Numbered from the stretch's first letter, positions 13,590 through 27,154 are shown. The stretch is DNA of 64,000 nt from Megalonaias nervosa (GCA_016617855.1 JAECUM010009493.1:57309-121308); one strand, 5' to 3'. The notes: a model not told the origin generated them from the letters alone. Made by a program: numbers and translations.

Positions 13590-13985
13590 GATCTCTATCA
13601 TTTATTATTCTGTTGCTCAGAATAATTTGTACCTCAATTCAAAATAACCCTCACCCTATCTTTATTTAACTTCAATCTACTGAATCTGTCTGCTAACTTA
13701 TCTCTATCTTTCACTTTCATCTACTGAAACTACCTGCCTGCCTGGCAGTGTGTCTGCTAATGTCCTCTCTCTTTCACTTCCATCTAATGAATCTGCCTGC
13801 CAATGTCCTCCCCTCTATCCCATTTCACTCATTTCTATCTAGTAAATCTGCCTACATTCCTGCTAATGTCCCCTCTCTCTCCCATTTTACTCTTCAATTT
13901 AATTCTGTCTGCTAATGCTCCCCCATCACTTCCGTCTACTGAAACTGCCAGTCTGCACACACACACACACAATATATATATATTA
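13590..13985. repeat. CT-rich degenerate tandem repeat with (AC)n/(AT)n
   Basis: Units of 'ctactgaatctgcctgcta' and 'atgtcctctctctttcac' repeat with much decay, ending in an (AC)n run and a short (AT)n run near 13955-13985. The plus-strand frame through it is repeat-derived. Confidence 0.65.
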
Positions 13986-15385
13986 TGTAAATACTACTCA
14001 GTAGATATGAAGATAGATGTATAAATGTATATATCACAATAAAACCTCCAGTCAAAATCTGCAAAACAAAGTATTTGTACTATTTGTCAGATATATATTA
14101 TACTTGAGGAGATGAGATACCTATTGGCAACAGGTATGATTAACTGCAATTGGTCCTTCATGCATGAAAAGCAGATCTGGGTTTCATACAAACAGATTTT
14201 AGCAATCAGATTTACCAGGTCTCTGTCAAATCACTAACTAAATGCAATATTTATCGGCTTTCTTTTCAGATATCCCTGATACTTATGAAAAGATTAACAT
14301 CGGGTCCTCTGAAACAAGAAAATTAGAGTCCTAGCTTGTGTCTGCAATCCCACTGCATCTTATAATATGATTGGAGAAAGAAAAAAAGGTCTAGAAATGG
14401 AATTCCTACAAAGAAAGTACCATGAACATTTCATGGTAGCCAGGATATCAACTGTTAAGAGTAGCAAAATCAGAATGAAAAGTGGAGGGTAGAATAATAG
14501 CTCATTTATACATCATATACCCGGTACATGCAGCCTGAGGGAATTTAATCTTTCCCATAAAAACAAAAGATAGAAGACATTCAAGCTTCAAGTTTAAAAT
14601 TTCTACATGTATCCCAGATAAAGGTTCAAGTACAAACACTGAATTTATACACTCAGAAATAATACTGTAGACTATAGGTGCAGTGGCATGCTTTGGCAAA
14701 GGCAAGGGGTTTGATTCCACAGAGATTTCATTGGGATAGGCTGGGATCAATTAGCAATAAAACTGTAAGATATGCAGTTGAAATGAATTCATTTTTTTTA
14801 GGGCCTGCTTTTTGACCAAATTATACATAGCATTTTTTCTGCTTCAGGAGCAATATTAAAGTATACTTGACCCATCGAATTGTATTGGTGGCCCTTTCAA
14901 TTTGAGATATCCCTTTGTTTTACCTCATTCTGCACTACTTTATATAGTGGGTCATTGACCAATCACAAGGACCCGCTGGTTTTCTTAGCTAGGAAGATCC
15001 TTCCTGCTGGTTAAAATTTTCAGTACTTCAAAAATTAAAGTTGAACATTTGCGTGACTTTAAATATGAGAAATTTTTTACAAAAACAAAAATGTATATTA
15101 TAATACAAAGTGTTTAAAGCATTGTCTGGCAAATATAAGATCTTTATATTTTAAAACAACTATCATTCCCACAAAACATGCATAAAATCAAATCAAAATC
15201 TGGGCAAATTTTCACATGGTCCACTGAATGTCTTTTGCACACTACATTCAAACTGTCTCCACACTGAACATCCATTCTCATTATTCATAACAAATACACA
15301 TGCACCAATTTATATTTAGCCAAGTGTTCTGATGCTGAACCATCACAGACTAATTGCTGCACATATTTCCAGTCAGTGTCAATCA
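13986..15385 (-). other. Probable 3' UTR and downstream flank of the CSPG4-like gene
   Basis: This stretch follows the CSPG4-like stop codon on the minus strand. I see no convincing AATAAA close to the stop. An ATTAAA-like site (tttaat on the plus strand) lies near 14545, but the 3' end cannot be fixed from sequence alone. No other gene is visible. Confidence 0.35.
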
Positions 15386-18051
15386 TCATACCCAATACTG
15401 ATTCTTCCTCAACACAGGAGGGATGTTTTGGTATTGCTGAAGCAGATCTGGATCCGATGAGACCCAATCAAGAATGTCACTACTATCATTTGATTTTATA
15501 CTTGGTTCAGGCGTTAAATCATCATCATCATCAAAATCTTCATTTTCTATAAGGGGTGTAACTTTACAGTTTGGCACTGTAGCACTAACTTCTGTGCGAC
15601 TAGTGTCCGGTGATCGTGGAGGAATTTTTGGCTTCACATCCTGATCAGAAAGCATAGGAGTTGTCACATCTCCATTATCCTCTTCACAATTCTTCTGACT
15701 ATGTGTAATTGGAATGTTACTTGTATTCTGGTATTCCACAATAGATTTTTCCTCATCTGAAGTAGGACTTTGTTGTACTTGAGGTTCTATATGAACATGG
15801 GGTTGTTGTATTTGAAATGGTCCAGTAATTTGGGGCCTGGTATTTGGGGACTTTTTGTTCTGAGGAGAAAAGTGCCTCCGCCGTCTTGTTCGCCACAAAA
15901 TGAAAATTATGACAACAGCCAAAATTGCAACAAGCAACAGGGGTATGATAATGGCAATTAAAGTCATGGAGTCACTAGTTACATTTGGGTTTGCTATCTC
16001 ACCCTCACGAGGTGTTGCATTGTTAAAGTCATCCTCTGTCTCATCATTTTCAGAGAGGGATGGTTTGATTATCACAGGGTGCTGGGTAAACGGCTTTCTA
16101 GGATCCCATGGAATATCTGATTCTATATTATGTCTGGGGTTACTTGTTATTAAGTTTTCTGACTGCATCACAGAAATTACAAATATACCCTCTGCTGGTT
16201 GAACATTATACGCAGTAAGGCGGTATGTGAAGTTATCATTAGTGGGAGCATACACACCAATTCCACTATCTGTCAAATAGAATACTTTGGTGTACACTAT
16301 ATCCTCGTGACTGAACTGAGTAACTTCATTAATCTCATCATCACCTCGTTCAATCCTGTACTCCTGCACTCTCCTCTTGCTTATTTTCCTCCCAATATGA
16401 GATTTACGAATGATCTTTCCCAAATAGGGACCCTGTAATATGGTGTAGATTGGATTATCTCCTGTCTTCTCTGACAAGGTGCTCGCATCTAAAGCAAGCG
16501 TAGTTACTGCCACCTGACTCCCTGCTGGTGCTCTTAAAGGCCCATTGGAAACACAAGGTTCAACCTTGATAAAGACATTCACATTTCTAATTTTTACATC
16601 AGCACCAGCATAGCCAATATCACATATAAAATGATCACTTCCGGAATTCATATCCTCCTGAACGTAAACCAGGGAACTATTATCTAGATCTGTCTGTAGA
16701 AATGTAGAGACTCTGACCTCACCAACTAAAAGTTTTCCAAACTTTGGCATCTCTTTCAAAGTAAAAAATATTTTGCCTCGGTCTCCATTTGTGCTTACAT
16801 TTAAATGTTCTATATCAATGTAAACAGAAGACTCTGACTGCAGAAGAGAAACATTTATGTTCTTAATAATCTCTAACTGTATAGCCTCAAAATATATATT
16901 AAAGTTTTTGTAGTATGGCATGAATACACCATCACTAACTCGAAAATAGAAAGCATCTGCCTCTGAACTCCCATCATGATGATATATCACATTTTCATCA
17001 TCAATATCTTGCTGGGAAAATTCCTTGATGGGTTCTGAAGCAGAGCTGATGTATGCAAGAAAACCATGGGTAGGTCCTCGAATTAGGGTATATCGGATAT
17101 AAGCAGGCTCTGTGTCTTGATCAACTGTTTTCAACACGGCATTTGTAAGCTTCACAGAAAAGCCCTGAATTACTCGTATACTTGGATTTGCAGTAAGGAG
17201 TTTAAACTGCTGATCATTTACTGGTCGAATTGTGATATTGAAACAAGTTTCAAAATTGGTTTCTTCTCTACCTGAACCTCCTGATCTATGATCCTGAATC
17301 AGAATATTTATAATCAATTTGAAAGAATCATTCACAGTGTCTGAATCATCGTGACTATATTTGAGATCATTTGCATTGATGTTATCTTGAGTGAACTGCA
17401 TTCCTTTACGGACCGGCCTTTCACGAAACTTTAGTATCCCATACTTTGGGGGGTCTTCAATCACATATGCTATCTGTACAACCTTCCCAAGATGTTCCAA
17501 ACGTGAGACAAAATCAGTTGTATCAAGATGGTCCTTTGTAATGACAGCTTCCCTGCCCTCATCCAATGTTAGTCCCTCTATCTTCATGAGCTGTTTTCTA
17601 TTCTCCTCATTCAAGTTGCCATACGAGATGTTGATCTGGAATAGTTCTTCCTCCAGTGGTGTAGCATATAGTGTGGACACCTCAAAAAGGAATGAGTCTG
17701 ACTGAATCCATCCTATGATCTGCATGGTTTGTTGGTAGAAAATTTGCCTATCAGTAATTTCCTTCTGTGTGAATGAACTGACATCTGTGGGACGGTCATT
17801 CACCATAGTGACGACAGTTCCAAAGCGTGGCTTTGACTGAAGTCGATATATGATTGGTCGGGTTTGGTTCATATCATTAGTGGAGGCAAAGAGGTGATCG
17901 GATGTAATTGGCTGGATGGTGTTAGGATATGCCTCTAGGCCTCGGTTCCTTTCCAGCTGCAGCACCAATGGCTTTGCCTTTATGTGGAATGTACGCAGAA
18001 CATCACTATTGTAGCCATCTGTCACTTGGAAGGAAAATTCCCCATCTCCAC
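15386..18051 (-). CDS. CSPG4: CSPG4/NG2-like proteoglycan, last coding exon
   Basis: This exon encodes the membrane-proximal part of a large type I cell-surface proteoglycan. The family binds collagens and growth factors and links matrix to the cytoskeleton. The exon opens at 18051 after the acceptor TTTTCTGTTTCAG and joins in frame (phase 1) to the donor at 33693, completing the tenth CSPG repeat. Repeats 11 to 15 follow, each with the F-x2-xDI...Y-x-HD...D-x-F signature. A Ser-Gly cluster (RSGGSGREE) is a candidate chondroitin sulfate attachment site. Near the end come a hydrophobic helix (LIAIIIPLLLVAILAVVIIF), a stop-transfer RTRRRR and a roughly 180-residue acidic/proline-rich tail ending QYWV. 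The mammalian protein has the same PDZ-ligand terminus. The exon is 2666 nt, 887 codons plus stop, and its frame is intact. Confidence 0.95.
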
Positions 18052-19012
18052 CTGAAACAGAAAAGGACATCTGATTACTACTGCATCAAAATATCAACTG
18101 TATAACAAGCATTTACAGATGCAGAAAATGAGAAGTCAGATAACCAAAAAGAGTTTTATAATATTGGCAATGGGGTAAATTTTTAATACTGGAGCTATGG
18201 ATAAGTTATCTCAGTATCTAGGTAATTATTAGCTAAGGTATCATGAATGATTGTCTGCCTATGGTGACCTGCAAGTTTCTGTCCAACTTGGAGTAACTCT
18301 GCATAATCACATGCTTGGCTATTCCCTAAGCAATTAATATTTTGGAAAACAATTTGTTTATGGTTCTCATTTCTCCTCGTATTTTGTATACATATTTGGG
18401 TCTCACTTTATAAGGCATTAATACTATTGTTTCCACAATTTCATTTGGAATTTATCTGTAATGGGTTTGAATTTGTAAAGTTCTGACAACTTTTACTCCT
18501 GGTTGCTGGGTGGGTGGGTGTGATAATAATTAAAGAAATAACCTACAAAAATCTGTGTACTGAATCATATTTGCATAGTTTTTCTACTTTCCTATGAGTA
18601 TAAAAATACATGCATGTTGATTATTGCATTGTAATATATTGCAGTGGGTCAGTTTTCATCCATTATGGTGCATATAAGCACACCAATCATGCCCAATACT
18701 ATTTATAGATAATTAGTTCTTGATATGAAAGGAACATTTATGTATTCATGTGCCCTTCTTGTGTGCTTTGACAATATTTTTGTAACAATTTTTTTTGTAA
18801 TATAGGATTAAATGATCATGGTTGGGTAAATTGATGTGTAAATTTTACCCAAGACCACAAATAAAAATATGTGCATTTCCAGTTGGCTGTCCATCCCTGA
18901 TTTCTTTGCTGATCCTAGCACTTTTTTCCCCCCAAGGTACAAAAAAAGTTATTTGTGCATCTAACTGAGCTGGTTTAGCCCAGTACTTGAAGTGCTTAGC
19001 ACATTATATGTG

Positions 19013-21252
19013 CAGTGTGACCCGCTATAACACGGTGGTTGGGGTCCACAGAACCAGACCATGTTATAGACTGAACTGTGTTATTACCAACCAAGTCCGT
19101 TAGCTGGTATTTTTGTACAAACCTGCTATGAGAGACCACCTGTCTTGAGAGACTGTTTTTTGTTGGCAGAAGGTGTGGTCTCTCATAACAGGTTTTACTG
19201 TACCTTAAATATGGCCCCGGGAAGGGGGGGGGGTGTAATAAAAGCGGGTGCAAAAATAGGTGCTTTTGATTAAATGATGATAAACTAGTCTGAAAAACAC
19301 TTTTATGTTGACAAGTTACATTTGTTTAGTACAATCCATAATCTGTTAATGTGTATAATAAAATACATGAATTTTAGAATAGATCACTTTATAAATTCAT
19401 GTATGACTCACATCCCATTGGAAAACACAAAAAACACATATAAAAAAATTGGCAGTCATCGTTTTGATCTATATGCAATTGTCAATAAACAATTTACTAC
19501 AGCTGTCATAAATAACATGTGGCTATGGTTATTTACATGCTACATGTACATGTACTTAAATTGGTCTACCATCTTGCAGATGCTACCCAGGGGATGTGGC
19601 TATTCATAGGGAAATGAAACCATGTGAACAAATTAACAAGTTTAACAAACATCTTTGCAGTTAACTTGGCTGCCAGATATCTACAGTTTCAAAAGATTGG
19701 AAATTTAATTTGCGTTTTATACCTCCGTTGGTAGCAACCAGAAGCATATTTATTTCCTGCAAAAATAAACTTTCACAGCACAACAGACATGTTCCAGTCA
19801 CTTTGGAAAATGTAACAATCCATCAGATTTCATCGCTTTTATATAACTTTGGTGCTGACTTCCTTTGATAAAAATTTTTTTGGTTGTTGTTATTGAAGAT
19901 GTAGTTGGCTTTCTTTGATGAAGGGCGCATGTGTTATTGAAGTTACCACTAAAGGACAGCTTTGGAGGGCCAAACACATGTCCATTTCATATTGCGGCAC
20001 CAACATCAAATAATTCTAAACCCCTGTTTGAGACTATTTTTTTATTTATTTCCTTAGTATTTATAAAGAATGATTGGTGCTTCAAAGGTAATAAGTTCTC
20101 TTTGAAGTTTCAGCAAAACTTTTTTCCATCTACATTTAAAAACAAAAGGAATTAGCTGTCATTTGGTCATTGTAGCAGATACTGTTCCTGCTTTCAAAAG
20201 TTGGTCCATTGTAGTTAGTCCTGGTCGCATGACTATTCAATAGACCAACTGGTAGATCTCTTGGGGTTTTTTTTTTTTTTCGATTTTGTGTTTTTTTGTT
20301 GTTTCTTTTGTGGACAGTTCTGGTAGCAGAGTGATGCTGCCTTCCACGCATGTGTCAGAGATTTTATTCTGTTCTGATAGGGATTACTAAAGAAAATATT
20401 GAGTGTTCTGAAGGATTTAATTGTATGAGTGAAATGAAGAGGAATTTTACTTTACATCCACATACAAAGGTCAGTCTAAATAAATATATTAATTACTAGC
20501 AAGCTGCAGATAGTGCGACAATATTTTGTTTGAAAGATCCATTATGAAATAGTGCCTTGTCTGGTTGATCTCTGGTACCAGAAAGGTTAAAAAATAAATA
20601 AATAAATAAATTTTAAAAATGTGGAGACCTCATAGCTTACAATATTTGGGTCCGATGTCAGAATAAGCAGATTATGATATAACAATGCTCGGTTAAGTTG
20701 ACATGTCAATATGAATAGAGAATTTGTATATATAACAATAACTACATTCCTGTGCATTTTATATCAAGTTTTGCGGCTTCCTTTCATGGTCCCTCTGAAT
20801 TTCATTACTCCAAACTAAAGTTTGTATATACAAGTTTAAACTGCAAAGAATGTCGCAAAAAACTTGACAGATGGTATATTTTGTCACCAGTAAGGAAACG
20901 AAATCACAATTTGCGACATTGGTAAAACCAGCATCATCACTTAATAAACCTTTTACATGTTATTCTTCGTACTTTTAAGAAGAAAAAACTCTCCTCTGCG
21001 TACAAGAAAAATACATGTATATGACATTGCATAAACCATCCCACAACTGTCTTGGATTAGAATTCATACACGATCTCTTCCCTAAAATGATAATAAACTT
21101 TATACACGTTATGTTTCGTACTTTTAAGAACGAAAACAGAAATTTTCGTGTATGAGAAAAATACATGTACATGAAATTTTGGGAGCCATGCCAAAATCAT
21201 GTTATATCTGAATTCATTCAGTAATGGAGCGTGCTATAGCAGGGTCACACTG
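19013..21252. mobile_element. pogo/Tigger-like DNA transposon derivative
   Basis: Its ends are inverted repeats: CAGTGTGACCCGCTATAACA on the left, and on the right GCTATAGCAGGGTCACACTG followed by TA. The left flank reads TG instead of TA, probably a mutated TA duplication. Subterminal sequence such as 'gggagccatgcc' near the right end matches the element at 38979-41309 ('gggaaccatgcc'). The right third holds a direct repeat of about 150 bp (acatgttattcttcgtactt and acacgttatgtttcgtactt). No transposase domain is visible, so it is probably a non-autonomous relative. Confidence 0.65.
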
Positions 21253-21423
21253 TACTAATAATTATATATGTTTTTAAAAAAAAACAACCTACCTACCTAC
21301 CCTAATTTTAAAACCAGTGTTACAGGAGACACATATTTTTATCTTTGCCTAATCACTCAAAGTAAATAGTCTGAAAGTGTAAATAATTTATTTTTTTTAC
21401 AAATGTGTAACAATTCTAGATCA

Positions 21424-21428
21424 GTATC
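21424..21428. repeat. Target-site duplication GTATC, left copy
   Basis: GTATC precedes the TGTTAC start of the left LTR and recurs directly after the ATAACA end of the right LTR (28045-28049). A 5-bp duplication is usual for Ty3/gypsy integrases. Confidence 0.85.
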
Positions 21429-22309
21429 TGTTACATATCTAGGCTCGTACAAAAGTAACAAGAAAAGAGTGAAGACAACAAGCTTTGTAAAATTTAACAA
21501 ATAATTTATTTCCCTAGAAAAACAAGGTAAAAATGAGAAAAAGGGCTTACAGTTTATGAATCAAACCCAAAAATTAATCCAAGAATAAAAAAAATTAAAA
21601 GTCCTATCAATGAAAAGTCTTAAATGAATCTGTGTTCGAGTCCCAATGAAATTCCAAGATGGAGGGCAATGACGTATGTTGTGACCTTCAATGTGTTGCA
21701 GTGTCAACAGCTCCTTGTTGAATCACAGAAAATAATATTCCAGTGTAGAATTTCTGAATAAATTTCGATAAATTTCCTTGTCAAAGAATTTCTGTATGAG
21801 CACTAGTATTTTCCAGGGAAAGAATCAATTCCATTTTAAAAAAATTCAACTCAAACTGGTCACAACAAGACATCTTTAAGAGTCAAATTTTTAAAGCCCG
21901 ACTGGCTGGTTCTTCTCACGAAAATGGTTATACAGTAAGTTAAGACGAAAAACAGATTCCCATATGAGGGTCACGTGGTCACCTTCTAGAACAACGTAGA
22001 ATATTTTTTACATGCTAATTATCATGTACTCTAGGTATGGCCTTGATTCCACTCAATGAATCTTACTCTTAGAATGAATTTTTAAAAAATTTTAAGAAGT
22101 TCTTTACTAGAACTCTATCTGATTTCTGAACCAAGGTCAGAAACTAGATACAATGTTGCAACTACTGGTTGTTTATCAGGTCAAACAGAACTGAACTAAA
22201 TTTCTAAAACAAATATCAAATCTAGTAAACAAAGTTATCATTACAATAACATGTAATGGAATAAAGAAAATTTAAAACAAACCAATAATTAAATTACATA
22301 TACATAACT
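21429..22309 (-). repeat. 3' LTR of the Gmr1-like element
   Basis: It matches 27155-28044 along its whole length. On its inner side it ends 'cataact' where the other copy ends 'cataaca', a terminal substitution. It shares an LTR end (gtacgagcctag...gtaaca on the minus strand) with the solo LTR at 7790-8746. Confidence 0.92.
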
Positions 22310-22336
22310 CTTCCCCCCATAAAAGAAAAAGAAAGA
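22310..22336 (-). other. Polypurine tract of the Gmr1-like element
   Basis: On the minus strand a purine-rich run (CTTTTTCTTTTATGGGGGGA then AGAG) directly precedes the 3' LTR, as expected for the plus-strand priming tract. Its GGGGGGAAGAG core is intact. Confidence 0.7.
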
Positions 22337-22448
22337 TTTATATAATAAAACTTTCCTTTTACCACAGATTAATTATATATGAGGTTTATTAAAAAAAATT
22401 ACATAAGAACTCTTAAGAATTATAAAAAGTGTACATGAAATAATATTT

Positions 22449-23993
22449 CTATACACGGGAAAGTGCATCTGCTATTAAATTGTCTTTTCCCTTGATGTGC
22501 CTGATGTCAATATTATATTCCTGTAACAACAAACTCCACCTTAATAATCTCTGATTTTTGTTTTTCATCTTGTTGATGAAAGTAAGGAGTTTGTGATCAC
22601 TAAACACTATAATCTGAGAAGGAGCTGAACTAATGTAAACTTCAAAATGTTGTAATGCCAATAACAAAGCTAAACATTCCTTCTCGACTGTTGAATAATT
22701 TCTTTGGTGCTTATTTAATTTCTTAGAAAAATAGCACACTGGATGATCAACACCATTTTTATCTTCTTGAATCAATACTGCTCCAACCCCAACATCACTT
22801 GCATCAACAGACAGTTTAAATGATTGACTGAAATTTGGAGCTGTAAGAACTGGTGCACTCTTAAGTATGGCCTCTAACTTATCAAAAGAATTCTGACATT
22901 TTTCAGTCCAAAGAAACTTCTTTTTCTTGCTCAATAAATTTGTCAGGGGTTCAGCAATTATAGAAAAACTGAAACAAAATTTCTGATAGTATCCAGCCAT
23001 ACCTAAAAATTGCATCAGCTGCTTTTTACTGACAGGCACAGGGAATTCAGAGATAGCCTTGACCTTAGCATCTATAGGTTTAACTTGTCTATGTCCCACG
23101 ATATGTCCTAGAAATGTTACACAAGCACGGCAGAACTCACTTTTCGATAAATTGATTGGCAAACTTGCATCAGTGAGTCTTTCAAAGAATTTCCAAATTG
23201 TTGCTAGATGTTCTTCCCAGGTGTCATTGTAGATGATGACATCATTGATGTAAGCATCACAATTATATAGACCAGAGGTAATTATATTCATTAAACGTTG
23301 AAAAGTGTATGTCAAACCCTTCATCCCAAATGGCATCACTTTATAAAGTCCATCTGGAGTCACAAATGTTGAAATTTCCTTTGCCCTTTCCATTAGTGGA
23401 ATTTGCCAAAATCCTTTCAGAAGGTCAAATTTGGTGACATACTTGGCATTTCCAATTTTATCAATGCAGTCATTGATTCTTGGTAATGTAAATGAATCTG
23501 TTTTAGTCACACTGTTCACCTTCCTATAATCAGTGCACATACAGAAAGTTTTATCTGGTTTCGGAACAAGTATACATGGTGAACTCCAGTCAGTTTTACT
23601 GGGCTCTATGAAATCATTCTCCAACAAATACTGAATATCTTTTTTCAAGTATTCCTGTTTGAGAGGGTTCATCCTGTATGGGTGTTGTTTCACAGGTTTG
23701 GAATTTACAATTTCAATGTCATCAAATATTTTGTTTTTTCTTGTAGGAACATCTGGAAATAAGTGCTCATATTCAAATAATAACTGTTTAAGTTCATTCC
23801 TTTCTTGCTGCTGCAAATGTGAAAGTTTCTGGTCCAGATAATTCATAATTTCTGAATTCCGAAGATGTGTCACTCCAAAATCAATAGAGTTTGATTGCAT
23901 TCCTTCACTTAAATCCTCAGTGAGTGGGGCAGGTACAACTAAATTAATTGCATGATTTACCTGGCTGTCTCTCTCATTATGCTCCTTTAACAT
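22449..23993 (-). pseudogene. Gmr1-like reverse transcriptase-RNase H
   Basis: A 514-residue open frame covering the polymerase and RNase H of the pol polyprotein. Visible motifs are an N-terminal 'HPYRMNPLK' approach, 'DYRKVN', the first catalytic block KFDLLKGFWQIPL (about 188-200), PFGMKGL (about 221-227), the YxDD box and RNase H motifs (SVDAS, FSDHK, LIADALSRV at the C terminus). The box reads YIND (residues 248-251): the first catalytic Asp is Asn, so polymerase activity is very doubtful. The frame is open to the natural end but its start is arbitrary, because a frameshift near 23985 separates it from the integrase C terminus. It is the last pol domain of the element. Confidence 0.92.
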
Positions 23994-25104
23994 GTTTATA
24001 TGGCAAAGTTGTATTTTGTTTACACCTCCCAGGAGAAATTATTGTGTAATTTAAATCATTTACTTTCTTTTCAACTGTGTAGGGACCATAATACTTGGCC
24101 TGAAGAGGATTTTGTGGTATGGGCAAGAGAGCCAGAACTTTATCACCAGGCTGAAAACTCCTTTCCTTTGAGTTTTTATCATGCCTTAATTTCATTTTTG
24201 ACTGAGTAGAGTGCAGATTCGCTCTTGCAACCTCACAAGCCTTTGACAACTTATACTTAAAATTGGAAACATAATCGAGAAGATTAAGTTCAGTATCTTC
24301 ATTAGAAAGAAGTTTCTCTTTCAACAACTTCAATGGTCCACGCACAGTGTCCAAAAAGTAGTTCAAAGGGGCTGAATCCTAAAGATTCTTGGACTGACTC
24401 CCTAACTGCAAACAACAGTAAATGAATGCCTTCATCCCAATCTTTACCCGTATCAAAACAATATGATCAAATCATATTTTTCAAAGTCTGATGAAATCTT
24501 TCTAAAGCCCTTTGGCTCTCAGGGTGATAGGCAGAAGACTGAAATGTTGGATGCCTAATTCATACATAACTTGCTGGAAAATTCGAGACATAAAATTTGA
24601 CCCTTAATCCGATTAGATAGATTTGGGAAGGCCAAAATGAGTAAAGATCTTTATCAAAGCCTTTACTATTGTTTTAGTTTTTATATTCCTCAAAGGAATT
24701 GCCTCTGGGAATCTTCTTGAAGCACACATTATGGTCAACAGGTATTGGTTGCCTGACTTGGTCTCAGGTAAGGGACCAACACAATCTACCATTTTTCTGC
24801 TAAATGGTTCGTAAAATGCAGGAATAGGTTGCAGATGAGCCTTAGGTATCTTCTGATTGGGTTTTCCTACCATTTGACAAGTATAACAAGATCTGCAGTA
24901 TTTACAAACATCGCTTTTGATTTTTGGCCAATAAAAGTGAGTCAAGATCTTGTGACAAGTCTTAATAATCTCTAAATGACCAGCCAAAGGAGTTTCATGG
25001 GCCAGACTAAGAATTTCCTGTCTGTAAGATTTTGGAACTACAATTTGAAAGTTCACTGACCACTTGTCACCAGCAGGCACCTCGGGAGGTCTCCATTTTC
25101 TCAT
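23977..25104 (-). pseudogene. Gmr1-like integrase, frameshifted
   Basis: It integrates the cDNA of the retroelement. The N-terminal part (24613-25104) has the HHCC zinc finger (H..H then CKYC..CYTC) and the start of the DDE core (VDCVGPLPETKSGNQYLL). The C-terminal part (23977-24366) has 'VRGPLKLLKE', 'FQPGDKVLALLP' and 'GPYTVEKK', typical of Gmr1 and other gypsy integrase tails. About 250 bp between them is off frame, and a further shift lies before the RT. In the first Asp block the usual I/V-D context is M-VDCVGP. It lies between protease and RT, which defines the unusual gene order. Confidence 0.88.
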
Positions 25105-25110
25105 AAGAAT

Positions 25111-26103
25111 TCAATTTTTAATGAAATAACAGACATGTACATCAGTGGCTTCAGTTTCACTAATGGCCCTTTGAAACAAACAGGAGATCTTGGGATCTTT
25201 TTCCTGTTCGATGACAAGTAATTGTCGTTTGTCACCCTGATCAGAATAAAGAGAATGAGTAGTTAAAAGAGGATCACTGTGATGAATACCTTTTGACTGA
25301 TCCAAACAAGGAGTGAAGGTGACCTCATCAAATGCCTGACCAATACATGTGTCAGCTAAAGGAATACTTTCCTTATCAACATCATTCTCAAGAGCTTTCT
25401 TTGCCATAGCTCCAGTAACTGCACAAGCTGGGTATAAATCAGGGAATTCTTTTTCAATAGGATCAACTTTCTGATCCAAAGAAGGCTTATCAGTTACAAG
25501 TGGATTAACCACAACCTTATCTCCAGCTAGGTCGTTGCCTAGTAATAAATGAATGCCCTGAACGGGTAAAGAAGGCACTATACCGATTGTCACATGTCCT
25601 GAGATTAAGTCTGATGACAAATTTACAGAATGGAGAGGAACATTAACAAAGCCGCACTCTACTCCCTGAATAATAACACTCTCATTAGAAGAAGACTTCT
25701 CAGAAAAAGGCAAAGTACCTGATAATAAAAGACTCTGAGAAGCTCCTGAGTCCTTTAAAATTTTAATAGGGATAGGATTGGCCGAATCGCCCAAGAGTGA
25801 TATAGAACCCTTCGACATAAGTGGTTCATAATTCTCCATAATAAAATCAGACTGGGGTTTATTAGACCCAACAAATGTATTGCTTTCAAGACATGACCAT
25901 GACCTTGACCTCTTAGAAATAAGAGCATTTGGGATAGGTCTGTCTTGATTCTGATGTTTATTTTTCAATTTGTAGCAATCAGAAATAACGTGTCCTTTCT
26001 TCTTGCAATAGATACACGTAGGAAGAGACAAGGATTTATGATCAAGCTTATCAGAAGCTTGATTTCTAAAAGTTGTGCCAGACTGAGTTTTAGAAGGGCT
26101 CAT
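25111..26103 (-). pseudogene. Gmr1-like nucleocapsid zinc knuckle and aspartic protease
   Basis: A 330-residue frame beginning with the end of gag: a CCHC knuckle C-x2-C-x4-H-x4-C (CIYCKKKGHVISDC, about 30-43) for RNA binding. The retropepsin follows with the active-site DSGA (KDSGASQSLLL, about 117-127) and a later ILLG-like LLLGNDLAGD that closes the protease fold. The frame runs to 25111, seven bases from the integrase reading, so one frameshift would join them. The open frame is intact but the surrounding polyprotein is not. Confidence 0.88.
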
Positions 26104-27024
26104 ATTAGGCTGAAATACCTTTTACCAGAAGTCTGCTGAGTGGAAGACTTGCCTACAAAAGGAACCTTATGAGCTAAGGTATACTCGTCAGTGGCATGAG
26201 CAGCATTTTTCAAGGTTTCGATCTTGTGCTCGTCAAAATAAGTGTTAATGTCACTATGGACACAGTTCTTGAACTCTTCAAGCAATACAAGCTGTCTGAG
26301 ACTTTCATAATCTTTATTATTAACCTTTCTAGAAGAGCACCACCTATCAAATTATTGTGCTTTTTCCCATGCAAATTCGACATAGGTCTGGTCAGCTTCT
26401 TTTTTATAGTTCCTGAATTTTTGCCGATAAGCCTCGGGGACTAACTCATAACCCTTTAAGATATAGTCCTTAACCACATCATAGTCAGCACTCTGCTGTA
26501 GTGACAGTGAAATGTAAATATTACTAGCTTTACCAGTAACTACACATTGTAATAATAGAGTACAATGCTCCCATGGCCATTTCAATCTTTCAGCAATTTT
26601 TTTCAAAACGAGTCAAATATCTGTCTACTTCTTTTTCCAGAAAAGGGGGTAATAACTTAATATTTCTTAAAACATCAAAAGTAGGGGAGTGTTTTTCCTT
26701 TGTCAGCTCTAATTCTTTTAACCAAATTTGAAATTCCCTTTCTTCCTTTTCTCTTTGCATTTGCATTAGCCTATCTTCTTCTTCTTTCTCAAATTGCATT
26801 TGTCTTTCATCTTTCTCTTTCTAAAACTGCATTTGTCTTACTTCCCTTTCTCTTTCCATTTGTATTTTTTTCATCTGAAACTGAACCTGTCTTATCTCTA
26901 ATTCCAACATTTTTGCTGTACTTCCATTTTCAAAATGTCCAACTACTCCTAGGTAAAATTCTAACAATTCTCTACTTTTGATGATATTGTAAAAAAAGCC
27001 TGTTGATTTCACTAAAGATTTCAA
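26100..27024 (-). pseudogene. Gmr1-like gag, fragmented
   Basis: Four short minus-strand frames (26821-27024, 26590-26799, 26352-26606, 26100-26285) together make a gag protein. There is an N-terminal charged coiled coil (REREVRQMQF, EKEEREFQIWLKELEL), then a capsid-like block (WPWEHCTLLLQCVVTGKA ... LVPEAYRQKFRNYKK) and 'LLEEFKNC', all typical of Gmr1 gag. Stops and frameshifts separate them, so no full structural protein can be made. Confidence 0.82.
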
Positions 27025-27129
27025 AAAAAATGTGAAATAATACTTGGGATTTAGAAAATTCTGAAAACCAGGGGAATTTAAATTTCAAAAAACAAATTTC
27101 TGAAATATTCTAGCCAAAATTCATATATC

Positions 27130-27154
27130 CCAAGGACGAGCACCCCAATTTTCT
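27130..27154 (-). other. Primer-binding site of the Gmr1-like element
   Basis: Directly inside the 5' LTR the minus strand reads AAGAAAATTGGGGTGCTCGT followed by CCTT. The TGGGG..GCTCGTCC core resembles a primer site complementary to a tRNA-Pro 3' end with an extra base. Assignment of the tRNA is tentative. Confidence 0.45.

Noticed and set aside
22449..25104. Ty1/copia element, because integrase precedes RT
   Set aside because: The RT, RNase H, integrase and gag sequences are of Ty3/gypsy (Gmr1) type. Only the order is copia-like.
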